Assembly (NCBI RefSeq): GCF_014645815.1
Contig: NZ_BMML01000006.1
Coordinates: 294,587 to 358,586 of the forward strand
Direction: 5' to 3'
DNA from: Streptomyces fuscichromogenes
Lineage (GTDB): Bacteria > Actinomycetota > Actinomycetes > Streptomycetales > Streptomycetaceae
Length of the DNA: 64,000 bases
Below are positions 56,877-64,000 of this stretch, piece by piece. The notes below the pieces were generated by a model. The model was not told where the DNA came from and made no database searches. It saw nothing but the letters and a program-made list of their open reading frames with translations. Both the position numbers and the translations under genes were made by a program. Numbering within the stretch: position 1 is the stretch's first letter; the number at the start of each line of letters is the position of its first letter.

Positions 56877-57271
56877 CGCCCATTCCACCCCCGGTTTGCT
56901 GCCTCTTCCGCAGCGCAACTATGAGCGGTCCGGACCGGGTCCGCAACACGGCTCCCCTCGTGCGGGGCGTCGTAATACCCGGGTACGACCGGATTTCACA
57001 CCGCCTCCGCAGGCCGCGTTGCAACAAGATGACGGTGGTGGCCACAGGGCCCGCGGGGCATCGTGGGACCCGCTTCCCACGGGTGTTGCCGTACACCCGG
57101 CGGGGCCCCGGACCATCCTCCCCCGTTTGGGTCGGGGCCCCTTGCAACGCACCTACGGGGGAGGTGCGTTGCAAGGGAGGGTCGCTCGCGGGCGCGTGAC
57201 GCGGCGGTCTCGGCGAATCCCCGAAATCCGCCAGTGATCGCCGTGTTACGTGCCCGCTCTAACGTCCCCTC
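56877..57271. other. 395-base gene-free region with a strong hairpin
   Basis: The left side probably holds the promoter of regulator 4. The centre has the perfect 16-base hairpin at 57139-57177; a related piece GCGTTGCAAC stands alone at 57012. The right side (57200-57271) leads to the ATP-grasp gene, with TTACGTGCCCGCTCTAACGT as a possible promoter part. No coding gene is supported. Confidence 0.6.
57139..57177. repeat. Perfect 16-base inverted repeat
   Basis: CCCTTGCAACGCACCT, a seven-base loop (ACGGGGG) and the exact complement AGGTGCGTTGCAAGGG. It is 95 bases before the ATP-grasp gene. It has no T-run, so a transcription-factor site, an RNA leader hairpin or a mobile-element remnant are all possible. 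The inner half TTGCAAC is repeated at 57015. Confidence 0.75.
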
Positions 57272-58819
57272 ATGGCGGACATATTTGACGCATACGCGTT
57301 GGCCGACGCGTGGGACGAGATGTTTGTGCGGCCGGGTGAGGTCAGGACCGCCTACGAGCCGGTACTGGCTGCGCTCCAGCCGATCGAACCGAGTGAACTG
57401 CGCTTCCGGGCCGACCAGATGGCGCGGGCCTTCACCGACCGGGGGGTGACCTACGCCTTCGCGGGCGAGGAACGGCCCTGGCCGCTGGACCTGGTGCCGA
57501 GGATCCTCGACGCCCTGGAATGGGATCTCGTACGAAGAGGCGTGGCCCAGCGGGTCCGGGCCCTGGAGGCCTATCTGGCCGACGCCTACGGACACGCGCG
57601 GGCCTTCGAGGACGAGGTGGTCCCGTGGCGGCTGCTCCTTGGCTCGCCGCACTTCCACCGGGCGGCGCACGCGGTGGAACCGCCCGGCGGGGTACGCATC
57701 CATGTGGCCGGAATCGACCTGGTCCGGGACGAGGCCGGCGCCTTCCGGGTCCTGGAGGACAACGTCCGGGTGCCGAGCGGGGTGTCGTACGTCATCGAGA
57801 ACCGCAGGGCGATGACCCGGATCTTCCCCTCGCTCTTCGCCGAGCAGCACGTCCTGCCGGTCGACGGGTACGCCCAGCGGCTGCTGGCCGCGCTGCGGGC
57901 GGCGGCGCCCGGCGGGGCGGCGGGCGATCCCCGGGTGGTCGTCCTGACCCCCGGGCCCAGCAACGCGGCCTACTTCGAACACGCCCTGCTCGCCCGGCTG
58001 ATGGGCGTGCAGCTGGTCGAGGGGCACGACCTGGTGTGCCGCAGCAACCGGGTCTGGATGCGCACGACCCGCGGCGAGGTGCCCGTGCACGTCGTGTACC
58101 GGCGCCTGGACGACGACTTCCTCGACCCGCTGCACTTCCGCCCCGACTCGGTGATCGGCTGCCCCGGCATCCTGAGCGCCGCCATCGCGGGGAACGTCAC
58201 ACTCGCGAACGCCGTCGGCAATGGCATCGCCGACGACAAACTCCTCTACACCTATGTCCCGGACCTGATCCGCTACTACCTCGGCGAGGAACCGGTCCTC
58301 CCCAACGTGGAGTCCTACCGACCCGACGAACCAGGCCAGTTGGAGGCCGTCCTCGACCAGCTGGACCAACTGGTGGTGAAGCCCGTCGACGGGGCCGGCG
58401 GACAGGGCATCGTGATCGGCCCGAAGGCCGACAAGGCCACTCTGGATCGCACCCGCAAAGCCGTGGCCGCCGACCCGCGCGGCTTCATCGCGCAGCGCCC
58501 GGTCGCCCTCTCCACCTCCCCCACCCTGTCGGGCGAACGGATGGCGCCGCGCCACATCGACCTGCGGCCGTTCGCCGTGAACGACGGCGACGACATCTGG
58601 GTGCTGCCCGGCGGCCTCACCCGGGTTGCCCTCCAGGAGGGCAACCTGATCGTCAACTCCAGCCAGGGCGGCGGCTCCAAGGACACCTGGGTACTCGCCG
58701 AGGGTCCCGCCGAACGCCCCGAGCCGGTCGACGCGGGCCCGATCCCCGCCGTCGCCCCGCGCCGCCTCGGCCCGGACGGCACCCGTGCCGTCGTACCGGA
58801 AGGAGCCCAGCAGCAGTGA
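57272..58819 (+). CDS. Circularly permuted ATP-grasp protein (DUF404/DUF407)
   Basis: A 515-residue cytoplasmic enzyme of the circularly permuted ATP-grasp type 2 family. Marks: HVAGIDLVRDEAGAFRVLED then NVRVPSGVSYVIENRRAM, ILSAAIAGNVTLANAVGNGI, VVKPVDGAGGQGIVIGPKAD (phosphate loop) and HIDLRPFAVNDGDDIWVLPG. It is predicted to join a carboxylate to an amine using ATP. Together with the alpha-E and transglutaminase-type genes it forms a widely conserved operon in bacteria whose product is not known. It overlaps the next gene by GTGA. Confidence 0.92.
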   Translation: MADIFDAYALADAWDEMFVRPGEVRTAYEPVLAALQPIEPSELRFRADQMARAFTDRGVTYAFAGEERPWPLDLVPRILDALEWDLVRRGVAQRVRALEAYLADAYGHARAFEDEVVPWRLLLGSPHFHRAAHAVEPPGGVRIHVAGIDLVRDEAGAFRVLEDNVRVPSGVSYVIENRRAMTRIFPSLFAEQHVLPVDGYAQRLLAALRAAAPGGAAGDPRVVVLTPGPSNAAYFEHALLARLMGVQLVEGHDLVCRSNRVWMRTTRGEVPVHVVYRRLDDDFLDPLHFRPDSVIGCPGILSAAIAGNVTLANAVGNGIADDKLLYTYVPDLIRYYLGEEPVLPNVESYRPDEPGQLEAVLDQLDQLVVKPVDGAGGQGIVIGPKADKATLDRTRKAVAADPRGFIAQRPVALSTSPTLSGERMAPRHIDLRPFAVNDGDDIWVLPGGLTRVALQEGNLIVNSSQGGGSKDTWVLAEGPAERPEPVDAGPIPAVAPRRLGPDGTRAVVPEGAQQQ

Positions 58820-59748
58820 ACGACGTGATCCTCTCCCGTATCGCCGAGTCGCTGACCTGGACCGGGCGGTACGTCGAACGGGCCGATGCCACCGGCCGGA
58901 TCCTCGACGCCTACCTGCACCGGATGCTGGAGGACCCCTGGCGCGACGAGGACGCCGCCTGCCGGTCGCTGTACGCGATCCTCGGCGTGGACGCCGGTGC
59001 GGACCGGGTCGACATGCAGCAGGTCCTGGACCAGCTGGCCTTCGACGCCCGCTCCACGTGCTCCATCGAGGGCGCCCTGGGCGCCGCCCGGCTGAACGCG
59101 CGCAGCGCCCGTGAGGCCGTCTCCTCCGAGATGTGGGAGTGCCTCAACTCCACCTGGCACGCGCTGGGCGACCGGCGCCGCGCGGCCCGCCGCACCGGCC
59201 CCTACGCCTACCTGGAGCTGGTCCGCAGCCGCGCCGCGCTCTTCTTCGGCCTCGCCGACTCCACCATGAGCCGGGACGACAGCTGGCGGTTCATGGTCCT
59301 CGGGCGGAGCCTGGAGCGGGTGGACATGACCGTACGGCTGCTCTCGGTGCGCGTGCTGGACGCGGCGCACGCGCCGGACTGGCCGACGCTGCTCAGCGCG
59401 AGCGGCGCCGACGAGGCGTACGCACGGGTGCACAGCGGGTTCGGCGACACCCCGAGAGTGGCCGAATACCTGCTCCTGGACCGGGACTTCCCGCGGTCGG
59501 CGCTGCACGCGCTGACCACGGCCGAGGAGTGCCTGGCGGCGCTCGGCCGGCCCCGCCAGGACCCGGCCCGCTCCCCCGTCGGCCGGGCCCGCACCCGCCT
59601 CGAATACCTGGACACCGCCTCCCTGGAGGAACAGCTGCCGGTCCTGCTGCGCGACCTCCAGCAGGCCTGCATGGCGTCCGCCGACGCGGTGGCCGAGCGG
59701 TTCTTCCCGTACCAGGGGCCCGTCGAGTGGGCCCAGGAAGGAGCCTGA
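58816..59748 (+). CDS. Alpha-E domain protein (DUF403)
   Basis: A 310-residue, mainly helical protein of the alpha-E family (DUF403), GTG start. The N-terminus ILSRIAESLTWTGRYVERAD is the family signature; later SREAVSSEMWECLN-like SAREAVSSEMWECLNSTWHA and FFGLADSTMSRDDSWRFMVL follow. It always travels with the ATP-grasp protein and is thought to work with it in making or modifying a peptide-like product. Translation is coupled on both sides: GTGA with the ATP-grasp gene, one base to the transglutaminase gene. Confidence 0.92.
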   Translation: MNDVILSRIAESLTWTGRYVERADATGRILDAYLHRMLEDPWRDEDAACRSLYAILGVDAGADRVDMQQVLDQLAFDARSTCSIEGALGAARLNARSAREAVSSEMWECLNSTWHALGDRRRAARRTGPYAYLELVRSRAALFFGLADSTMSRDDSWRFMVLGRSLERVDMTVRLLSVRVLDAAHAPDWPTLLSASGADEAYARVHSGFGDTPRVAEYLLLDRDFPRSALHALTTAEECLAALGRPRQDPARSPVGRARTRLEYLDTASLEEQLPVLLRDLQQACMASADAVAERFFPYQGPVEWAQEGA

Positions 59749-59749
59749 G

Positions 59750-60592
59750 ATGGCTCGTCGCCTCCGTATCCGGCACACCACCCGGGTCCCCTACGCCCAG
59801 CCCGCCAGCTCCTCGCACAACGAGGTGCGGATGACCCCGCTGACCCTGCCGGGGCAGACCACGCTGGACGCGCGGGTCACCGTGCAGCCGGCGACCGCCG
59901 TCTGGTCGTACTGGGACTACTGGGGCACCCAGGTCACCGGGTTCGACCTGATCGACCCGCACGAGGATCTGACGATCACCGCGTCCAGTCTGGTGGAGAC
60001 CTCGGCGCCGGGGCCGCTGCCGGCCGCGCCGGGGTGGGCGGAGCTGGCCGAACGGGCGGCCGGGTCAAGGCTGCTGGAGTTCTCCGGCGCGACCTCCCGT
60101 ACGTCCGTGCCGAAGAAGCTGGTGAAGAGGGCACGGGGCGCCGCGGCGGGGCTGGGACCGCACGAGGCCGCGGTGGCCGTCTCCGGGATGGTGGCCGACC
60201 GGGTGGCCTACCTGCCGGGGGCGACCGGTGTGAACACCTCGCCCGCGGAGGCGTGGGAGCAGCGGGCGGGGGTCTGCCAGGACATCACCCATCTCACCAT
60301 CGCCCTGCTGCGGGGGCTGGGGCTGCCGGCCCGGTACGTCTCCGGGTACCTGCACCCGGAGCGGGAGGCCGAGCTGGACCGGCCGGTGGCCGGGCAGAGC
60401 CATGCGTGGATCGAGTACTGGGCCGGCGACTGGTGCGGCTACGACCCGACGAACGGGGTGCGGGCCGGGGAGGACCACGTGGTGGTGGGCCGGGGACGCG
60501 ACTACGACGACGTCACGCCGCACAAGGGGATCTACCGGGGGGTGCCGGGAGGGGCGCCGGAGGTCACCGTGGAGTTCACGAGGGTCGCGTAG
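59750..60592 (+). CDS. Transglutaminase-like cysteine peptidase
   Basis: A 280-residue transglutaminase-fold protein. The catalytic triad is visible: Cys in AGVCQDITHLTIAL, His in QSHAWIEYWAGDW and Asp in GYDPTNGVRAG. An N-terminal beta domain (LRIRHTTRVPYAQPASSSHN) precedes it. Third gene of the ATP-grasp/alpha-E operon. It is probably an amidase or peptidase acting on the compound made by its partners. The final codons run into the repeat at 60.6 kb. Confidence 0.92.
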   Translation: MARRLRIRHTTRVPYAQPASSSHNEVRMTPLTLPGQTTLDARVTVQPATAVWSYWDYWGTQVTGFDLIDPHEDLTITASSLVETSAPGPLPAAPGWAELAERAAGSRLLEFSGATSRTSVPKKLVKRARGAAAGLGPHEAAVAVSGMVADRVAYLPGATGVNTSPAEAWEQRAGVCQDITHLTIALLRGLGLPARYVSGYLHPEREAELDRPVAGQSHAWIEYWAGDWCGYDPTNGVRAGEDHVVVGRGRDYDDVTPHKGIYRGVPGGAPEVTVEFTRVA

Positions 60593-60603
60593 TCGTCTGC
60601 GGG

Positions 60604-60780
60604 GCCGTGGGGGCTGGTCGCGCAGTTCCCCGCGCCCCTGACGGGGCGCTGCAGCCGCCGCGTCTCCCCAGCCGCGGGCAGGCGTGCCGCAGGGCGATGG
60701 GGGTCCCCCCGCTCGAGCGAAGCCGAGAGTGGGGGAGGGTGGGCGCGGCGGCACCCGGCAAGCGCCGGTGAGCGTCCCCA
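60604..60780. repeat. Intergenic palindromic repeat, copy 3
   Basis: Starts with GGTCGCGCAGTTCCCCGCGC and hairpin GCGCCCC-TGAC-GGGGCGC (60632-60649), then GCGGGCAGGCGTGCCGCAG, an extra block CCCCGCTCGAGCGAAGCCGA (the well-known Streptomyces GCTCGAGCGAAGCCGAGAG element), and GGGCGCGGCGGCACCCGGC with AGCGCCGGTGAG, the same block order as copy 2 at 27.54 kb. It separates two converging genes. Confidence 0.75.
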
Positions 60781-60805
60781 CCCCCCGGCTGCCGCCCGCC
60801 GGCGC

Positions 60806-61915
60806 CTACTTGAGGCCCGCCTCCGCGCAAGCGGTCTTGTACGCGGCTGTGCAGATCTGCGAGATCTTGTAGATGCCGTCGGCGACGACGGTGTCCTTGA
60901 TCTTGCTCTTGGTGACGGCGTTGACCTGGACCAGCTGGGACGGGATGTCCTTTTTGGTCGGGCTGTCGACGGTGTCCTGGGTGAGCGCGTCGAACTGGAT
61001 GTCCTTGCCCTGCACCTTGTACACGGCCATCTCGGCGGCGGCCTCGGCCTCGTCCGGGTAGGGCTTGTAGACCGTCATGTACTGCTCGCCGGTGAGGATC
61101 CGCTGGATGGCGTCGAGGTCCGCGTCCTGGCCGGTGATCGGCGGCATGGTGGTGACGCCGGCCGCCTTGAGGGCCTTGACGACACCGGCCGCCATGGCGT
61201 CGTTCGCGGAGTAGACGGCCGCGACGTTGTCCTTGCCGATCGAGTTGACCGCCTTGGTGACCTCCTGCTGGGCGATGACCGGGTCCCAGTCCTTGGTGTC
61301 GTACGAGAGGCCCGCGGTCGTCACCTTGCCGCCCAGCTCCGACATGGCGCCCGTCTTGAACTGCTTGGCGTTGGGGTCGGTCGGCGAGCCGTTGATCATG
61401 ATGACCTTGTCGGAGGTGTCGACGTTGCTGCCGAGGCCCTCCAGGAGGGTACGGGCCTGGACCTCGCCGACGAGCTCGTTGTCGAAGGAGACGTAGGCGT
61501 CGATGGGGCCCTCGGCGAGGCGGTCGTAGGCGATGACCGGGATGCCCGCGGCCTTGGCCTTCTTCACCGTGCCGGCGATGGCGTGCGCGTCGACCGAGTC
61601 CAGGATGATCACGTCGACCTTGTCGTCGATCATCTTCTGCATCTGCTTCGCCTGCGTGGCGGCGGACGACGCGGCGTTCTGGTAGTCGACCTGGCCCTGC
61701 TTGTTGGTCAGCTCGGCGATCTTCGACTTCATGATCGGGTAGTCGAAGTTGGTGTAGCGGGTGTTGATCTTGTCCGGCATCAGCACACCCACCGTGATGT
61801 CGTTGCCCTTCGTCGGGGTCGCGGACGTCGATGACCCTGTCGCGTTGAGCACGCCGCAGCCGGCAAGCGAAAGGGTCATCGTGGACGCGGCCACAAACAG
61901 GGCTATACGACGCAT
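60806..61915 (-). CDS. Sugar ABC transporter substrate-binding lipoprotein (xylose/ribose type)
   Basis: Periplasmic-binding-protein-like lipoprotein of 369 residues. The lipobox is LSLAGCG at about residues 14-20, so the mature protein is lipid-anchored outside the membrane. The fold is the ribose/xylose-type cluster (DVIILDSVDAHAIAGTVKKA, GIPVIAYDRLAEGPIDAYVS, FDNELVGEVQA, AVYSANDAMAAGVVKALKAA, ITGQDADLDAIQRIL), resembling XylF. The ATPase and permease expected downstream are not in line with it here: downstream lies the repeat and a converging operon, so it may work with a transporter elsewhere. An in-frame GTG at 61924 is an alternative start. Confidence 0.85.
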   Translation of the reverse strand: MRRIALFVAASTMTLSLAGCGVLNATGSSTSATPTKGNDITVGVLMPDKINTRYTNFDYPIMKSKIAELTNKQGQVDYQNAASSAATQAKQMQKMIDDKVDVIILDSVDAHAIAGTVKKAKAAGIPVIAYDRLAEGPIDAYVSFDNELVGEVQARTLLEGLGSNVDTSDKVIMINGSPTDPNAKQFKTGAMSELGGKVTTAGLSYDTKDWDPVIAQQEVTKAVNSIGKDNVAAVYSANDAMAAGVVKALKAAGVTTMPPITGQDADLDAIQRILTGEQYMTVYKPYPDEAEAAAEMAVYKVQGKDIQFDALTQDTVDSPTKKDIPSQLVQVNAVTKSKIKDTVVADGIYKISQICTAAYKTACAEAGLK

Positions 61916-62207
61916 ACGGGGGCTCACTTCAGGTGCGTTCCGGACGTGGGCGCTTCGCGACCCAGATGTCTGAAAAGCCAACGCGCACGCCACACCCGGC
62001 GTCAAGCGGAACTACTTAACGAGTGCGCAACACCACGCTCCGCTGCACCTGTGAAGGCGGAGCGGAACCATCTCCAAACACTCTTTACGGACCCTCCATC
62101 CAACGGGAGTTCATGCGCAGGCAAAGATCAGTACAACCAAGTCGTTTCCTCGCGAGTCGTGATCGTCGGCGGCCGGCCCCGCCGTACGGATACGACCAGA
62201 GGATCGA
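61916..62207. promoter_or_regulatory. Divergent intergenic region of the lipoprotein and FN3 genes
   Basis: Nearly 300 bases with below-average GC. AACTACTTAACGAGTG near 62010 and CTCTTTACGGACCCTCCATC near 62080 are the most promoter-like stretches; no clear -35/-10 pair with good spacing can be fixed. The FN3 gene has GGATCGA just before its ATG. No terminator or riboswitch was recognised. Confidence 0.35.
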
Positions 62208-63863
62208 ATGAAGCCAGCCAGAACCGCCGCGGCCACCGCCGTCGGACTCGCCACCGTCGGCACCCTGCTCGGCGGCGCCACCGCGACCGCCTCGGCGGCG
62301 ACCACCTGCACCGCCCCGGTCTACCAGCGCCAGTTGTTCGCGAACACCACGTTCAAGGGCACCCCGAGGAAGACCGACTGCGACAGCGCGATCGACCAGA
62401 GCTGGAGCGGCGCGCCCGCGTCGGGGCTCCCGAAGGACGGCTTCGGCGTCCGCTGGACCGTGACCCGCGACTTCGGCTCCGGCGGGCCGTTCACCCTCAC
62501 CGCCGCCGGCCTCGACGGGATCCGGGTGTACCTCGACGGCGTCCGCAAGGTCGACCTGTGGAAGGACACCAGCAAGGCGGTGAGCAGGACCGTCGACGTG
62601 ACCGTCCCCAAGGGCAGGCACACCCTGCGGATCGACCACGTCAACTGGACCGGCGCCGCCAAGGTGAAGTTCGGCTACGCGCCCCGCACTTCCGCGAGCG
62701 CCGACAAGGTCGCGCCCCTCGCCCCGGGCGGAGCGGCGGTCTCCTACGACTCCGCCACCGGCAGGGCCCGGACGACCTGGTCGAAGAACAAGGAGATGGA
62801 CCTCGCCGGCTACCGCGTCTACCGCCGCCCGCAGGGCTCCTCGTTCGGCGCCACGCCGCTGGCGACGACCGGCTCCACGTCGTACACCGACAGCTCGCTG
62901 CCCGCGGACGGAAGGACCTACTACTACGAGGTCCGCGCCTACGACAGGGCGGGCAACGTCTCGGCGGGCTCGGCCGACCAGGGCGTCACCACCGCCGACC
63001 GCACCGCTCCGGAGCGGGTGAGCGGGGTGGCCGTGCGCGCGAGCACCGCGGGCAACGTGGTGAGCTGGCAGGCCTCTTCGGCGAAGGACCTGGACCACTA
63101 CGAGCTGTGGGCCTCGCGGGGCGGCGAGCCCGACCCGGACGGGCCCGAGTTCCTGCTCTCCGCGGACCACACCGACGCCACCGCGGAGGTCGGCACGGCC
63201 TACACGTACACCGTGCAGGCCGTGGACACCGCCGGGAACATCTCCCCGGTCTCGGCGCCGGTGACGGCGGCCCGTCCGGCCGCGTCCGCCGTGGCCGCCC
63301 CGGCCGGGCTGACGGGCACGCCCGCCGACGCCGCCACCCGGCTGGACTGGACCCCGTCCGGGGACCCGGCCGTCACCGGCTACCGCGTCTACCGGCGGAC
63401 CGTCCACAACGGCGGCTGGACGCCGCTGGGGACCACCGCCACCGCGTCGTTCGCGGACACCTCGGCCCCGCGGGGGAAGTCGTACTACTACGTCACCGCC
63501 GTGGACGGCGACGGGGCCGAGTCGGCTCCCTCGGCGGAGCCGGCCGTCGAACGGCTCACCCCGGCCACCGCGACCGGGCCGGCCGCCCCCAGGCTGACCC
63601 TGGTCAGCACCGGGATTCCGGCCCGGTCCCCCGTCGTGCTGACGGCGGCACCCGGCGCGGGTGACGAGAACCGGCTGCTCCAGGGGTACTCCTGGGAGAT
63701 CGAGGGAGCCTGCGGGGGCAGCGGCGTCAACCTGTCCGCCACCGGCGACATCTCCTGGAAGCCGCCCTACAACGGCCCCTGCACGGCCACCGTGTACGCC
63801 GTGGACGCCTACGGACGGCAGAGCGGGCAGGGCTCGTCGCTGGAGTTCTTCGTCGGCCGGTGA
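62208..63863 (+). CDS. Secreted PA14/fibronectin type III protein
   Basis: A 551-residue exported protein; signal peptide residues 1-30 (AAATAVGLATVGTLLGGATA). A PA14-like lectin domain follows (about 38-160: VYQRQLFANTTFKGTPRKTD, GFGVRWTVTRDF, IRVYLDGVRKVDLW), then three fibronectin type III domains (about 165-445) with the typical W and Y positions (AGYRVYRR, YYYEVRAYDRAGNVSAGSA, YTVQAVDTAGNISPVS, YYYVTAVDGDGAESAPS), and a ~90 residue C-terminal domain with one Cys pair. Probably a carbohydrate-binding or matrix protein. Confidence 0.85.
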   Translation: MKPARTAAATAVGLATVGTLLGGATATASAATTCTAPVYQRQLFANTTFKGTPRKTDCDSAIDQSWSGAPASGLPKDGFGVRWTVTRDFGSGGPFTLTAAGLDGIRVYLDGVRKVDLWKDTSKAVSRTVDVTVPKGRHTLRIDHVNWTGAAKVKFGYAPRTSASADKVAPLAPGGAAVSYDSATGRARTTWSKNKEMDLAGYRVYRRPQGSSFGATPLATTGSTSYTDSSLPADGRTYYYEVRAYDRAGNVSAGSADQGVTTADRTAPERVSGVAVRASTAGNVVSWQASSAKDLDHYELWASRGGEPDPDGPEFLLSADHTDATAEVGTAYTYTVQAVDTAGNISPVSAPVTAARPAASAVAAPAGLTGTPADAATRLDWTPSGDPAVTGYRVYRRTVHNGGWTPLGTTATASFADTSAPRGKSYYYVTAVDGDGAESAPSAEPAVERLTPATATGPAAPRLTLVSTGIPARSPVVLTAAPGAGDENRLLQGYSWEIEGACGGSGVNLSATGDISWKPPYNGPCTATVYAVDAYGRQSGQGSSLEFFVGR

Positions 63864-63871
63864 CACACGCG

Positions 63872-63903
63872 GGGGCCCGGAGGTCGGTGAACCTCCGGGC
63901 CCC
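63872..63903. terminator. Terminator hairpin at the right end
   Basis: GGGGCCCGGAGGT and its exact complement ACCTCCGGGCCCC form a 13-pair stem with a six-base loop, placed nine bases after the FN3 stop and before a converging gene end. Bidirectional terminator by position. Confidence 0.8.
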
Positions 63904-63929
63904 TGCGCATCGACCGTGCCGGTCCGCGC

Positions 63930-64000
63930 CTAGTCCTTCGCCTTCTTCGGCCGCCACACGACCAGTGCGCTGGTCTGCTGGACCTCCTGGTACGGGACCA
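63930..64000 (-). CDS. C-terminal piece of an unidentified gene (runs off the right edge)
   Basis: The last 22 codons of a minus-strand gene, ending in ...TSALVVWRPKKAKD and TAG at 63932-63930. Frame choice is supported by the converging terminator and by normal Streptomyces codon use (C/G third positions). Too short to identify. Confidence 0.45.
   Translation of the reverse strand, partial: VPYQEVQQTSALVVWRPKKAKD

Overview
This window reads as chromosomal DNA of a Streptomyces or a very close actinomycete. GC is very high with strongly GC-biased third codon positions, GTG starts are frequent, genes often overlap by ATGA or GTGA, and the families present (MHYT protein, GbsR-controlled ABC exporter, HspR-type clpB operator, FG-GAP and FN3 secreted proteins, LuxR-type regulator arrays) are typical of that genus. 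No rRNA, tRNA or CRISPR array was seen.

Left part, 1-31.5 kb, is mostly ordinary core chromosome. It holds ethanolamine ammonia-lyase (eutB, partial eutC) with a divergent permease; a GbsR-type regulator with a two-gene ABC exporter; two small membrane proteins; a P450; a secreted YHYH protein; an MHYT membrane sensor whose start codon lies in a perfect palindrome; two paralogous two-component systems side by side; an acyltransferase; a secreted alpha/beta hydrolase; a tryptophan-to-anthranilate (kynurenine) cluster; then DUF3151, an MFS exporter, fructose-bisphosphate aldolase, pyrE, an aldose epimerase-like protein, a SRPBCC protein, a membrane spermidine synthase-like protein and DUF2617.

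Middle part, 31.6-48.2 kb, is an accessory island starting exactly at the 3' end of an intact PLP aminotransferase gene (31662-32852). At least six partial copies of the last third of that gene are scattered through the next 12 kb (about 32.9, 37.6, 39.2-39.6, 39.8-40.0, 43.3-43.5 and 44.3-44.6 kb). Between them lie cargo genes: a DUF4132 giant protein, a RelE/Phd and a YefM/YoeB toxin-antitoxin pair, an orphan antitoxin-like gene next to an IS5-type transposase fragment, a broken Uma2 nuclease gene plus a chimeric relative of its start, and a large secreted FG-GAP protein. The full-length copies begin at the same codon, just after the PLP-lysine loop, and four copies share a non-aminotransferase sequence at that join. 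This looks like repeated insertion of cargo at one site inside an essential-looking metabolic gene, each time restoring the gene and pushing out the old 3' end. No integrase is visible, so the mechanism is unknown; it is the best candidate here for an undescribed system.

Right part, 48.2-64 kb, resumes core genes (YbjN, clpB with its HspR site) and then a second interesting locus at 52.2-56.9 kb: a tiny secreted peptide with two NTGWP repeats, co-transcribed with a Rieske-like protein that has lost its iron-sulphur ligands, divergent from three tandem LuxR-type regulators and convergent with a fourth. A conserved ATP-grasp/alpha-E/transglutaminase operon, a sugar-binding lipoprotein and a secreted FN3 protein close the window. 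Intergenic palindromic repeats of one family occur at 3.9, 27.5 and 60.6 kb.
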